A stretch of DNA of 64,000 nucleotides from UBA5072 sp041737175 (GCA_041737175.1 JBGSSF010000004.1:1-64000), one strand, 5' to 3'. Counted from the first letter of the stretch, positions 14,671 to 23,984 are shown. Translations and numbers: made by a program. Notes: generated from the sequence alone by a model not told the origin.

Positions 14671-16828
14671 TTCCTGTATAGAATGACCATACGCATCCGA
14701 AATAAACCGACCTTCTCTGGTAAAGATCCAGGGTTGTCACGGAATAATCTTTGTTGTAAACCACCCCTTTGGGATTTCTGGAGTCCAACAGATTGAAGAC
14801 TGATACATACATCAGAAGACTGGCCCGGTGAAACGATATCATCTTATTTGCAGTCAGATTGATTGTGTTGTATTGGCTCAGTCTTTCCGAATGGACATCT
14901 TCCGTATACACCGGCTGATAAAAATCCACACCTGCATTGTAGACTGCACTACTGACAGGGGTAAACAACCGCCCCTGTCGGTTCGACCAGGCGACAGAAA
15001 CATTGATCAGCGATGGATTGAAATAACTCAGGGTGGTGACAAGGAAGTATCCCAAATCCTTTTTTGTATTGTAATAAGCTCCCTGGAATCCTACATCCGT
15101 ATTTAAAAATGAATTGGAAAGGCAGGCTTTTAAAGCAGGGGATATTTGTTGTTCGACATAGACCTCGAATCCGCTTATTTGTCTGTTTCCTCCCTTACCG
15201 CCGCTTTCCCGTTTATAGTATGCGGCCAGGTTGATGTTTGTGTTTTTGGCTTCATACAAATACTCAAGTGCGACCTGATCTGCAGAAAGCAGTTTGAATT
15301 CCTGACTTGTATAGTCTGGTTCAGTTATGTTATTGTATTTGCCGATCGATAGTAACAACGAATTATTTTTCAGAAAGTTATATTTGATATTGCTTTGCAG
15401 GCTCAGATAATCCGGGCTTCCAGCCGACAGATTGTTTAGGTTTTTGCGCATCCCCATGCCCAGGATAACCTGCGGCACAGGCTTCCATCTTACATACAGA
15501 TAAGCCTCGGGCAAATGGCTTTTTATGTTAGTATTAACCATTACTGCCGGAGACCCTGGCGACATTGCATAATAATAAACCGGAAATTTATTGTCAAACC
15601 TGAACTTCCCGTATTCGTTACTCAGTCCGGCTTGCAAACTGAGTTTTTCCGACAGCAGCACTTTGTAATTAAGGGAAATAAATACCTGCTGTTGCCTCCC
15701 GGCTGACCTGATATTGCCAAAGGAAAACCTGGAACGGCTGAAATTGGTACCCACATTCAACGAAACGTAATTCTTTGATTTATTGTATTTCACATTAATA
15801 ACACTGAAATCCCTTACCGTTGCGGCTTTGGCATGATCCTGCCATGTATACAAATTGAGCAATATATCTGAAGATTCCGAAACCACATAGTTGTAAAAAT
15901 TCAGTGAAACCTGATCACTGATCTCATGATGATAATTCCAGCCCATGTCATTTGAGGCAAAACCTTTCACAGTATGGGTCACTTCAGGATTAACCGCTAA
16001 AAATCCGTTTGAGAACATATGGTTGCCATACACTTGTATAAAGCTGCGCTTGTTTATTTTTTGAGATATACAAAGTCCCGCAGATGCCAGCGAAGCTGAA
16101 ACCTGATAACTGTTGCCTTCCAGGTTATCATCGGTTTCAATATCGATGCTGCCGGCACTCGTATTCCCATAGATCAGGGGAGGGTTTGACGGATATACAG
16201 CCATGTTTTTGATCAACTCAGGATTAAACAAGCTGAAAAACCCTATCCCGTTAATTTGTGAATTGCGGACGGGATTGCTCACGGGAACGCCATTTAGAAA
16301 TACCTTTGTGCGATTTGCCTCACTTCCCCTGAGTTCAGGATTTGCCGTTTCATTTGTATTGGTGGATGAGGGCAGCATGGCAATTGCCTTCAACGGGTCG
16401 GCAGAAGCCATGGGACTCAGGTAGATTTTCAGTTTATCCATTTCTTTCATTGAAAACTCCCTGGATATGGATTTTCTGCCCATAACAACTACTTCATGTA
16501 AGGTTTGTGTATTTTCAGTCAGAGTGATTTGAACTGGTTTGGTAATGTCGATGCTGTCAAAATAAATCTTGACTGTCTCATATCCGATCAGCGAAAAAAC
16601 CAGATACTCATTCCGGATAATTTCCGGATTTACTATTTTCAGGGTAAAGTCCCCGTTGATATTGGCAACAGTGCCAACCGTGTTGCAATGCAGCAAATAG
16701 ACATTTGTTGCCAGTAGGTTGTTGCCCTGTACATCAGCAATATGTCCTCTTACAACCACGGATTGAGTAAAGACGACACCAAACGAATGAAGGGAAATCA
16801 CAGTTAGAATGATTTTAAACAGCTTCAT
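14615..16828 (-). CDS. TonB-dependent outer-membrane receptor with carboxypeptidase-regulatory N-terminal domain
   Basis: A 737-residue outer-membrane protein: signal peptide (residues 1-22), CarboxypepD-regulatory-like domain (about 25-110, VVVRGHIADVQGNNLLATNVYLL... DFTLKI... YLVFSLIGYETVKI), plug domain (about 130-235, LRGSEANRTKVFLNGVPVSNPVR) and a beta barrel rich in aromatic alternation. It probably imports a substrate together with TonB-ExbBD; the ligand is not evident and no SusD partner is adjacent. The gene begins one base after the TPR lipoprotein stop, so it is cotranscribed with it. The barrel seems to end at VYFGCVWSFY; the last 18 or so residues are encoded by the dispersed repeat at 14586-14670, so the natural terminal aromatic residue may be buried by an added tail. 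Confidence 0.88.
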   Translation of the reverse strand: MKLFKIILTVISLHSFGVVFTQSVVVRGHIADVQGNNLLATNVYLLHCNTVGTVANINGDFTLKIVNPEIIRNEYLVFSLIGYETVKIYFDSIDITKPVQITLTENTQTLHEVVVMGRKSISREFSMKEMDKLKIYLSPMASADPLKAIAMLPSSTNTNETANPELRGSEANRTKVFLNGVPVSNPVRNSQINGIGFFSLFNPELIKNMAVYPSNPPLIYGNTSAGSIDIETDDNLEGNSYQVSASLASAGLCISQKINKRSFIQVYGNHMFSNGFLAVNPEVTHTVKGFASNDMGWNYHHEISDQVSLNFYNYVVSESSDILLNLYTWQDHAKAATVRDFSVINVKYNKSKNYVSLNVGTNFSRSRFSFGNIRSAGRQQQVFISLNYKVLLSEKLSLQAGLSNEYGKFRFDNKFPVYYYAMSPGSPAVMVNTNIKSHLPEAYLYVRWKPVPQVILGMGMRKNLNNLSAGSPDYLSLQSNIKYNFLKNNSLLLSIGKYNNITEPDYTSQEFKLLSADQVALEYLYEAKNTNINLAAYYKRESGGKGGNRQISGFEVYVEQQISPALKACLSNSFLNTDVGFQGAYYNTKKDLGYFLVTTLSYFNPSLINVSVAWSNRQGRLFTPVSSAVYNAGVDFYQPVYTEDVHSERLSQYNTINLTANKMISFHRASLLMYVSVFNLLDSRNPKGVVYNKDYSVTTLDLYQRRSVYFGCVWSFYTGTREGLLRDPVWGDPCKRK

Positions 16829-16829
16829 A

Positions 16830-17651
16830 TCAGTGGTTTATTAATTGTTTGGCAAGGTTGTTTATCATATAATCATCCGGGAAGTATGCAACAGCTTCCT
16901 GATAGACCTTTTTTGCTTCAGCGAATTGTTCATGTTTGATGTAATGCCTGATCAGCATTTCATAGGCATTGCTTCTCCCCCAGCTTGGCAAATATGGGTT
17001 TGTAACAGACTGGTCTTTCAGTTTGATTGCTTTCAGCAGATAGCCTTCTGCCTTTTTACCGCCTCCGTATTGTTCCGGTGTGTAAAAGTCATTTGATCCC
17101 AGCACATAATACGCCCTGAGATTGATGGGGTCCAGTTGCAGCGCTTTGTCTGCATTTTGCTTAATCCGTTTGGAAATGAACGGAACTTCCATACCCGGGG
17201 CATACTGCATGGAAAGGCTCTCCATCAGGGCCAGCAGGGCCAGGTGCTCTGAATTTTTATTCGTTACATTCTCCAATTGTTTAATGCCTTCATCAAGTAT
17301 TCCTGATGAACCCTTATCGTCTTTGGTCGTCATGAAATAAATGGAATGATAATAACATACATAGGAATACCAGTATGTTACGATGCTGTTGTTGTTCTTC
17401 ATCCGGACCATCAGGTCCTTCTCGAGGTCAGCAATAGGCTTGTCCGTCTGACTGATTTTAGCCTGTACAAAAGCATCCAAAACCTTTTTCTGGATATGTT
17501 TCAACAAGGTGTCGTTTTGAGGCATGGTCATCAAACAGGATTCAAGTGACTGTCTGATTTCAAGCATCTCATTTTCCGAATAAGGATTGTTACCGTAGCA
17601 GGAGGTCATCAGGCAAACCGTGATGGTTAAAAAGAAGAGCATTGCTTTCAT
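16830..17651 (-). CDS. TPR-containing lipoprotein
   Basis: A 273-residue protein with a lipoprotein signal (lipobox LMTSC, lipidated C18). The body is helical, with tetratricopeptide-like repeats most evident at about 165-200 (ADKALQLDPINLRAYYVLGSNDFY) and 225-265 (EMLIRHYIKHEQFAEAKKVYQEAVAYFPDD). Probably faces the periplasm and assists or regulates the TonB receptor encoded immediately downstream (one-base gap). The wHTH regulator gene lies 57 bp upstream. Specific partner unknown. Confidence 0.8.
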   Translation of the reverse strand: MKAMLFFLTITVCLMTSCYGNNPYSENEMLEIRQSLESCLMTMPQNDTLLKHIQKKVLDAFVQAKISQTDKPIADLEKDLMVRMKNNNSIVTYWYSYVCYYHSIYFMTTKDDKGSSGILDEGIKQLENVTNKNSEHLALLALMESLSMQYAPGMEVPFISKRIKQNADKALQLDPINLRAYYVLGSNDFYTPEQYGGGKKAEGYLLKAIKLKDQSVTNPYLPSWGRSNAYEMLIRHYIKHEQFAEAKKVYQEAVAYFPDDYMINNLAKQLINH

Positions 17652-17708
17652 GTTATTTTTGTTTTTAAATTACTTTATAATATAAACCATATTGATAAAA
17701 AAATTATT

Positions 17709-17990
17709 TCATTTAATATATTGTTTTAAGCACTCCACATAGTTTTCAAAGGCCTTAATGCCTTTGTTGGTAATTTTGAGGGCAGTATTTTGGTAATTGT
17801 TTTTAAATGATTTCACCACCTCGATATACCCGGCATCCTGCAGTTTTTTGATCTGAACGCTGATATTTCCAGAGGTTGCTTTTGTTATATCCATAATCTG
17901 ATTAAAATCAGCACTTTCGCCTGTCATCAAAATCGATACAATTGCCAGTCGCAACTGTGAGTGTAATAATGGGTCCAAGTCCTTATACAT
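17709..17990 (-). CDS. Winged-helix transcriptional regulator (HTH_34/ArsR-like)
   Basis: A 93-residue single-domain regulator; LHSQLRLAIVSILMTGESADFNQIMDITKATSGNISVQIKKLQDAGYIEV is split here only by description: the helix-turn-helix spans about residues 25-55, with the wing NTALKITNKGIKAFE at 68-82. Members usually repress an adjacent membrane protein operon in response to an unknown signal. Its start overlaps the end of the upstream membrane protein gene by eight bases, indicating one transcript with the membrane protein, the TPR lipoprotein and the receptor. Confidence 0.85.
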   Translation of the reverse strand: MYKDLDPLLHSQLRLAIVSILMTGESADFNQIMDITKATSGNISVQIKKLQDAGYIEVVKSFKNNYQNTALKITNKGIKAFENYVECLKQYIK

Positions 17991-18567
17991 GATTTTCCTT
18001 CTGTGAAAAATTAAGCATCAGTCCGGGTACAACCAATCCGATTAATGAAGCAATTGCCAGGATGAGCGGATGGTTTTCCCCGGCTATATAAAAGGTACAA
18101 AAAGCCATTATATTCACCGCTATTCCGGAAATGAAAAATACCTTGTTCTTAATTGAAACACCGGTGATTACCAGCCAGATTGCCAAAATGATCAATATAA
18201 AAGGCACCAGGGCTATGTCAAATTTGTTCCAGAAAAAGAATCCCGCAACCATAAGGTTTATGCCAAGTATTGCTCCTAAAACCCCAAGCAGGGAACTGAT
18301 CATGTTCTTTGATCTGACCATTCGTCCTTTCTTCTGATAATAAAAAAAGGTTATTGCCCCGGCGACCGGCATGATGAAGTAAGGAAAATAATTGATCTGA
18401 TAAAATTCAAGTTTGAGCAGGACAAACTGACCCAGGCTGGCGGCAAAACTGCATATTCCGAGGAGTATGAAGGAAAAACCATTGTCCCGGAATCTGGATT
18501 TAGCCTCCAATATTACGTTGGTTATCAGGGCTAAACTTTCGTTTGGTGTGAGTTCCTTGCTATCCAT
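17983..18567 (-). CDS. Polytopic inner-membrane protein, likely partner of the wHTH regulator
   Basis: A 194-residue hydrophobic protein with about six predicted membrane segments (for example FSFILLGICSFAASLGQFVLL, YFPYFIMPVAGAITFFYY, SLLGVLGAILGINLMVAGFFF, ALVPFILIILAIWLVITGV). No enzyme motif is seen. Small wHTH regulators of this kind are often encoded with such a protein, whose role is unknown. First gene of the four-gene minus-strand unit ending with the TonB receptor. Confidence 0.75.
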   Translation of the reverse strand: MDSKELTPNESLALITNVILEAKSRFRDNGFSFILLGICSFAASLGQFVLLKLEFYQINYFPYFIMPVAGAITFFYYQKKGRMVRSKNMISSLLGVLGAILGINLMVAGFFFWNKFDIALVPFILIILAIWLVITGVSIKNKVFFISGIAVNIMAFCTFYIAGENHPLILAIASLIGLVVPGLMLNFSQKENHV

Positions 18568-18677
18568 ATAGGATTTATATTAGTTATTAATACGCTACAA
18601 ATATAAAATAGTTTATATTATAAACAAAAATATTTTAAAAATATTTTTGAACATTATTTGGATAAGAATCCTGAGGC

Positions 18678-18757
18678 AATAAAATCCCGTTTCGAAGCCC
18701 GGGATTTATTCACTGCTGCAAGGATCCCGCCAAGCGGGATCACGCAGTAATCCCACT
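18678..18757 (+). repeat. Dispersed two-hairpin repeat, copy B
   Basis: AATAAAATCCCG...CCCGGGATTTATT forms the first hairpin and GATCCCGCCAAGCGGGATC the second, followed by ACGCAGTAATCCC as in copy A (14586-14670). The second hairpin is perfect here and imperfect in copy A. The element lies between the P-type ATPase 3' end (minus strand, stop at 18815) and the membrane protein promoter. Confidence 0.7.
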
Positions 18758-18814
18758 CTAACCATTTGATCTTCAAACCGAATTTCCCTAAATACAAGCT
18801 TTATTTTGTATGGT

Positions 18815-21391
18815 TTAATAATTTCTATTTCCTCTCCTTGAAATCGCCTTTTCAATCTCAACGGCAAAAAATACAATTGAAGAGAGAATGAAAACTATGG
18901 TGACTTCTTTTAGTGTTAGTGCTTCAGTTTGAAAAATAGGTTGTAAAAATGGTATATAGGTTACAACAAATTGCAATCCTACGGCCAATACCACGGCGGC
19001 TATAAGCGCCTTATTGGAGAACATACCTGAACTGAAGAAGGACTGCCTCATTGAACGGATTGCTAAAACATGCCCTATCTGACTTAAGCAAAGAATATTG
19101 AAAACAATGGTCTGCCAATGCAGTCCCCTGTTAATGGCCCAGCCTTGTGCTGCCAGAGTAATAACTGCCATTAGTAAGCCTACCCAAATCATATGAAGTC
19201 CTCTTCCATTGGCAAAAACACTCTGTTGTGGCGGACGTGGCGGTCGTTTCATGATATCTTTTTCTGCTTTCTCAAATGACAACGATATGGCAGGTAAGCC
19301 GTCTGTAACCAGGTTAATCCATAAAATATGTATGGGTAACAGTGCGACGGGTAAACCTAACATCGGACCCAGCAGCAAGGTCCATAATTCTCCTGAATTC
19401 GTCGTCATCAGGTATTTAATAAATTTGAGGATGTTATCATAGATTCTTCTGCCCTCTCTCACAGCTTTTACAATGGTCGAAAAGTTATCATCCAATAAAA
19501 TCATATGGGCTGCCTCCTTGGAAACATCGGTACCTGTTATTCCCATAGCGATTCCAATGTTCGCTCTTTTCAGCGATGGAGCATCATTAACACCATCGCC
19601 GGTCATAGCAATATAGTGGCCTTTCTCCTGTAACGCTTTTACAATCTGAAGTTTTTGATCCGGTGAAACCCGTGCGTATACTTTAATCTTTTCTACTTTG
19701 GATAAAAAGCTGTCATTATCCATTGCAGCCAATTGCTGCCCGGTTATTACAATATCATTTTCACTGCATAATATTCCGATTCGTTGTGCGATGGTCTTCG
19801 CTGTAATCGGATGATCACCGGTTATCATGACAGGAACAATACCGGCCGTTTTGCATTGACTTACTGCGTCAAACACTTCTTCCCTGGGCGGATCAATGAT
19901 GCCTGTTAATCCTATAAACCGTAATCCGGATTCATGAAACTCGCTACTGGGGTTTTCCGGCAAATCATCCCAGATCCGATAAGCAAAACCCAGCACACGA
20001 TGCCCTTTATCAGCCATCTCCTCCACCTGATTCTGAATCGCTCCTGAATCTATATCGTCACAGCGCTGCAGAAGAATATCAGGTGCACCTTTTGTCAGTG
20101 AAATAATACTGCTGTTATAACGGTGAAAAGTGGTCATCAGTTTTCTGTCCGAATCAAATGCAATTTCTGCCAAACGGGGCCACACATCTGGCAGTACATT
20201 ATGTTCCAGGGCCACCTCCAACAATGCAATTTCAGTACTGTCACCTTTAATGTTCTTTTCCTTATCTTCGAAAGCATCATTGTTCAATGCAAAAGCATGC
20301 AGTAGTAAACTGACTTCTTCCTTTTGCCTGTGAGCGATCAATTCATCTCTTTCATACAGTTGCCCGTTTACAAACACTTGCTCTACATGCATTTTGTTTT
20401 TTGTAAGGGTACCGGTCTTATCAGTGCATATGTATGTAACAGAACCTAATGTTTCTACTGCAGGAAGTTTTCTGATCAGGCTGTTGAAGCGAATCATTCT
20501 TTTTGCAGCCAATGCCAGTGAGATGGTAATGACTGCAGGTAAGGCCTCGGGGATTGCTGCAACAGCCAATGAAATGCTCGTGAGCACCATTTTAATGATA
20601 TCCTCGCCCCGCAACCATCCTGCAATAAAAAAAACAATGCATAAAAACAGTACCAGTATTGAAAGCTTCTTTCCAAATGATGCCATGCGTTGTTGTAGTG
20701 GCGTGAGTGATTCTTCCTCCTGCAGCATTTTCGCAATCCGGCCCAATTCTGTCTGCATGCCGGTGGCAATAACTACTCCCTTACCACGGCCATAGGTAAC
20801 AAAAGTGCCTTTGAAAGCCATATTCTTCTTATCGCCAACTGATATATCATCTGTGTCCAGCGCCTGGTTATTTTTTTCAATGGCATGGGATTCGCCGGTT
20901 AGTGCGGCTTCCTCAATTTTCAAATTAATTGATTCAATAATGCGCAGGTCTGCAGGAACAGAATTACCTGCCTCCAGCAAAACTACATCACCAGGGACCA
21001 ACTCAGTTGCCGGTAACCAGGTGACAATTCCATCACGCAATACCCTTGCCTGCGTAACTGCCATTTGTTTCAGCGCCTGCATTGCCTTTTCAGCACGGTA
21101 CTCCTGAATGAAGCCTATGAATGCATTTAAAAGGACTATAATAAGGATAACAATGGTATCTGTTACATCCCCAATAATCCCTGATATAATCGCGGCAGCC
21201 ATTAATACTAAGATCATCACATCTTTAAACTGAGCCAAAAGCATACCAGTTATGCTTTTCTTTTTACCTTCGTCCAACTCGTTCGGGCCTGTCTGCATCA
21301 GTTTTATTTCAGCTGCGGATGTACTTAAACCATCCTGGTTTGTTCCCAGCAATTCAAATGCTTCCTGTATACTTAATCGGTGCCAGTTCAT
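18815..21391 (-). CDS. Cation-transporting P-type ATPase (type II, Ca2+-like)
   Basis: An 858-residue type II P-ATPase, the usual length for bacterial SERCA/PMR1-like calcium pumps. Order of motifs: cation-ATPase N domain (about 5-70), actuator domain with TGES, membrane helix 4 with PEALP, phosphorylation loop CTDKTGTLT (aspartate near residue 321), KGAPDILL nucleotide-binding motif, TGDGVNDAPSLKRANIGIAMG hinge (near 594-614), then the C-terminal cation-ATPase helices. ATP-driven export of Ca2+ or a related divalent ion is expected; ion specificity is inferred from PEALP. A HAD phosphatase gene lies upstream with a short gap. Confidence 0.94.
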   Translation of the reverse strand: MNWHRLSIQEAFELLGTNQDGLSTSAAEIKLMQTGPNELDEGKKKSITGMLLAQFKDVMILVLMAAAIISGIIGDVTDTIVILIIVLLNAFIGFIQEYRAEKAMQALKQMAVTQARVLRDGIVTWLPATELVPGDVVLLEAGNSVPADLRIIESINLKIEEAALTGESHAIEKNNQALDTDDISVGDKKNMAFKGTFVTYGRGKGVVIATGMQTELGRIAKMLQEEESLTPLQQRMASFGKKLSILVLFLCIVFFIAGWLRGEDIIKMVLTSISLAVAAIPEALPAVITISLALAAKRMIRFNSLIRKLPAVETLGSVTYICTDKTGTLTKNKMHVEQVFVNGQLYERDELIAHRQKEEVSLLLHAFALNNDAFEDKEKNIKGDSTEIALLEVALEHNVLPDVWPRLAEIAFDSDRKLMTTFHRYNSSIISLTKGAPDILLQRCDDIDSGAIQNQVEEMADKGHRVLGFAYRIWDDLPENPSSEFHESGLRFIGLTGIIDPPREEVFDAVSQCKTAGIVPVMITGDHPITAKTIAQRIGILCSENDIVITGQQLAAMDNDSFLSKVEKIKVYARVSPDQKLQIVKALQEKGHYIAMTGDGVNDAPSLKRANIGIAMGITGTDVSKEAAHMILLDDNFSTIVKAVREGRRIYDNILKFIKYLMTTNSGELWTLLLGPMLGLPVALLPIHILWINLVTDGLPAISLSFEKAEKDIMKRPPRPPQQSVFANGRGLHMIWVGLLMAVITLAAQGWAINRGLHWQTIVFNILCLSQIGHVLAIRSMRQSFFSSGMFSNKALIAAVVLAVGLQFVVTYIPFLQPIFQTEALTLKEVTIVFILSSIVFFAVEIEKAISRRGNRNY

Positions 21392-21437
21392 CTTTTTAAA
21401 TGATTAATTAAATTGTTATTGATCACAACCAGCTCTG

Positions 21438-21977
21438 TCATTTAGAATTATTGGTTACATAATGAGCAGCAGCAAGGATATTTTCGCAGGTTTTTATATA
21501 AGGGGCTACTTCTTCCCAATGTTTCCTACCATGACCGGTTAAAAGGTAGATCGGCTTAACTCCGGCGTTTAAGCCGCAATCTACATCAGATGGGTGATCA
21601 CCAACAATATATGAATCCTTCAGGCTTAAATTGTATAATTCAGCTGCCATATTTATAAAATATGGAAAGGGCTTTTTGCATGTGCAATTATCTTCCCTTT
21701 TATGCGGGCAATAAAAAACATCATAGATTATGATGTTCCTGGATTTAAAGCTCTCAACAAGATATTTGTTAACACTTTTTACCTCATCTTCTGTGATAAA
21801 ACCTTTGGCTATCCCGGATTGGTTGGTAATTATAAAAAGTAGATAATAATCCTGCATTAAACGAAGAGCCTTAAAACTCTCGGAAAAGAAAATCATATCC
21901 AATGGATTTTTAATATATCCTGTATCTTCAATTATTGTCCCGTCTCTGTCCAGAAATATCGCCGGATGCTTTGCCAT
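21438..21977 (-). CDS. HAD-IIIA phosphatase, GmhB-like
   Basis: A 179-residue haloacid-dehalogenase phosphatase of the histidinol-phosphate/D-glycero-manno-heptose-1,7-bisphosphate phosphatase family. Motif I is FLDRDGTI (residues 8-15) with both aspartates; motif II is IITNQSG; the zinc-site loop CPHKREDNCTCKKP and motif IV VGDHPSDVDCG follow. GmhB removes the C7 phosphate in ADP-heptose synthesis for lipopolysaccharide core. No other heptose genes are nearby, so the substrate is uncertain. Confidence 0.85.
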   Translation of the reverse strand: MAKHPAIFLDRDGTIIEDTGYIKNPLDMIFFSESFKALRLMQDYYLLFIITNQSGIAKGFITEDEVKSVNKYLVESFKSRNIIIYDVFYCPHKREDNCTCKKPFPYFINMAAELYNLSLKDSYIVGDHPSDVDCGLNAGVKPIYLLTGHGRKHWEEVAPYIKTCENILAAAHYVTNNSK

Positions 21978-21992
21978 ATACCAAATATTTAA

Positions 21993-22137
21993 TCATAATT
22001 CTTCGAGGAATCCTATTCTCCTGTGTTTATCATAACCATGTCGTTTGTAGTACCCCTCTACACCTAGGACAATAAGCGATTTCAATGCCCTGCTTGTCGG
22101 ACATTACCAATTTTACATTACAATTTGGACAATTCAT
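21993..22137 (-). pseudogene. Decayed zf-TFIIB zinc-ribbon gene with internal deletion
   Basis: From the ATG at 22137 the frame encodes MNCPNCNVKLVMSDKQGIEI, then AYCPRCRGV, the classic zf-TFIIB zinc ribbon, but it then runs into a stop at 22030-22032 after 35 codons. In another frame the DNA goes on as YYKRHGYDKHRRIGFLEEL to a stop at 21993-21995, which matches the usual C-terminus of these proteins. The middle (normally WLDRGELDKIIE and following) is missing, so a deletion with frameshift has broken the gene. The 35-residue ribbon could still be translated. Confidence 0.7.
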
Positions 22138-22148
22138 AGTAATACATT

Positions 22149-22763
22149 TTAAATTAAATATTTAACTAATACAAAGCTTCCGATTAAAATAATCGTAAAG
22201 CCAAAGGCAAACAAATTGAAATATTTTTCTATATACCGTTTAATATCCGGTCCGTATTTCCATATGAGCCATGCAACCAGAAAAAACCTTGCGCCACGGC
22301 TTATAAATGATGCTACAAAAAACATCACAAGATTGATATCAAAAACCCCTGAGGTTACCGTGAATACCTTGTATGGTATGGGTGTGAAACCGGCTGTGAA
22401 TATTACCCAGAAATCCCATTCATTATACAAAGCTTTGATACCATTAAATAAATCGGTAGAAAATCCCGGTATATTATTGAAAAAGAAATTGGCAAAAACC
22501 GTGAATTCTCCGTTAGCTGCTATCCATACGAAATGTCCTATGGCATATCCAAGAAATGCCCCGGATACGGAACCAATGGTACAAATGGTAGCATATCGAA
22601 ACGATTTTACGGTACTTCCCATGGCTAGTGCAATAAGCAAAACATCCGGAGGAATAGGGAAAAAAACAGATTCGGAGAAAGCAAGAATAAACAGTGCAGA
22701 AATCCCATAAGGTGTTTCAGCCCATTTAAGTACCCAGTGATATATTTTTTTTAACCCATTCAT
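22149..22763 (-). CDS. VTT-domain (YqaA/DedA-like) membrane protein, copy 1
   Basis: I choose the ATG at 22763 (204 residues), which gives exactly the length of the neighbouring paralogue and avoids overlap with it; an upstream in-frame ATG at 22811 would add 16 residues. Several membrane helices are visible, with the VTT-family features FFPIPPDVLLIALAMG, GAFLGYAIGHF and FTPIPYKVFTVTSGVFDIN. The family may act as lipid scramblases or proton-coupled transporters in envelope homeostasis. It lies nine bases behind copy 2 in the same direction and is clearly a tandem duplication of it. Confidence 0.87.
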   Translation of the reverse strand: MNGLKKIYHWVLKWAETPYGISALFILAFSESVFFPIPPDVLLIALAMGSTVKSFRYATICTIGSVSGAFLGYAIGHFVWIAANGEFTVFANFFFNNIPGFSTDLFNGIKALYNEWDFWVIFTAGFTPIPYKVFTVTSGVFDINLVMFFVASFISRGARFFLVAWLIWKYGPDIKRYIEKYFNLFAFGFTIILIGSFVLVKYLI

Positions 22764-22771
22764 GCTAATAA

Positions 22772-23386
22772 TCAAAGAACTCTTATTACTACAATAGCCA
22801 CAACGATGCATGCTGAAGCAAATAGTGCAAATGTCTTGATCCTGAATTTAAGCAGCTCTTTAACACCAGGTCCAATTTTTATTACCAATAAAGCCATCAA
22901 ATAAAATTTGGCTCCCTGGCTAAATAGGGTGGCAACACTAAACATAATTATGTTAATGTCAAATACGCCTGAAGAAATCGAAAAAATCTTATATGGAACG
23001 GGCATTATAGATGCAATGAATAAAACCCAAAAATCCCATTTGGCATATTGATTTTGAATATTTGTATAGGCCGTTTCGGAAAATCCAGGTACATTATTCA
23101 AAAAAAATTGTGCCAGCCTGGTAAATTCTCCTGTTGCCTTAAACCAGGCAAAATGACCTATGGAATAACCAAACAAAGCCCCGGCCAAAGTACCAAGTGT
23201 CCCAAATATTGCATACTTGTAAGCCTTTGTGCCATTAAGTAATGCCAATGTCACAAAAAGCAATGGAGTTGGTAGAGGTAAAAAGGATGCATCAGCAAAA
23301 GCACATATAAACAATGCCCAGGTGCTCCATTTTGTGCTTGTCCACTGCAAACTCCATGTGTGAAGTGCTTTAAACCAGTTCTTCAT
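22772..23386 (-). CDS. VTT-domain (YqaA/DedA-like) membrane protein, copy 2
   Basis: A 204-residue paralogue of the gene at 22149-22763. The same landmarks occur in the same order: WALFICAFADASFLPLPTPLLFVTLALLNG, GALFGYSIGHFAWFKATGEF, MPVPYKIFSISSGVFDINI, and FSQGAKFYL. The two proteins keep the GEFTxxAxFFxNNxPGFS segment almost unchanged. Phospholipid translocation is a reasonable guess from DedA-superfamily knowledge. First gene of the pair; promoter probably in 23387-23437. Confidence 0.87.
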   Translation of the reverse strand: MKNWFKALHTWSLQWTSTKWSTWALFICAFADASFLPLPTPLLFVTLALLNGTKAYKYAIFGTLGTLAGALFGYSIGHFAWFKATGEFTRLAQFFLNNVPGFSETAYTNIQNQYAKWDFWVLFIASIMPVPYKIFSISSGVFDINIIMFSVATLFSQGAKFYLMALLVIKIGPGVKELLKFRIKTFALFASACIVVAIVVIRVL

Positions 23387-23437
23387 TAACAGTATCGATT
23401 TAATTTTCCAGGAATGAAAACTATTATTACCTTCACA

Positions 23438-23866
23438 CTACCTTGTTTTTAGATAGATTTCAATAAGTTCTTCCACCTTTTTATTCTGCCTGATACCTCT
23501 TAATAACACTAAAATTAAGTTTGGGATTTCTCTTTCATTGAAACCAATTTTAGCAATGAATTTACTGACTAATCGCATTTCATCTTTATCTATTCCTCCA
23601 TCCACCAATGTCATCCTTACAATGTCGTAGGCTTGTTCAAAGCGTTTTGATAATATTTCAGGTGGAGTATAATCTGCCCAAAAAACCTTTTCTATTATTG
23701 AATCGGCCTCATGTACAGTAAATCCCAATTTTTTACCCATGCGATACAACAATTCCTTTTCAATGCTGGTAATGACCCTATTAGCCATGGCAATATTGAC
23801 CAGCTGAGCAAAGTGCTCTGCATTCTGCTCTTTCAATTTGGAATCATGATAATTTAAGTTGCTCAT
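23438..23866 (-). CDS. TerB-like protein
   Basis: A 142-residue all-helical acidic protein resembling the TerB/tellurite-resistance fold: HFAQLVNIAMANRVITSIEKELLYRMGKKLGF at the N-terminus, then VDGGIDKDEMRLVSKFIAKIGF, which corresponds to the second TerB repeat with a conserved acidic D-x-x-x-D/E metal-binding pattern. TerB domains appear in stress and envelope sensing proteins. Cytoplasmic, no signal peptide. Role here unknown; it precedes the VTT-domain pair on the minus strand. Confidence 0.7.
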   Translation of the reverse strand: MSNLNYHDSKLKEQNAEHFAQLVNIAMANRVITSIEKELLYRMGKKLGFTVHEADSIIEKVFWADYTPPEILSKRFEQAYDIVRMTLVDGGIDKDEMRLVSKFIAKIGFNEREIPNLILVLLRGIRQNKKVEELIEIYLKTR

Positions 23867-23984
23867 AGTTAATGTTTTATAATTTCTAAAACAGTAAGCA
23901 AAGAATCCACTACTAATAAATCATATCTAAATTTTAATATATATATCTCAATTTTATTATCCATCATGAATAAAATCACTGCAT

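Noticed and set aside
14458..14796. Plus-strand open frame of 112 codons
   Set aside because: It covers the putative RNA, the terminator hairpin and the repeat; composition looks non-coding and it opposes the TonB receptor gene.
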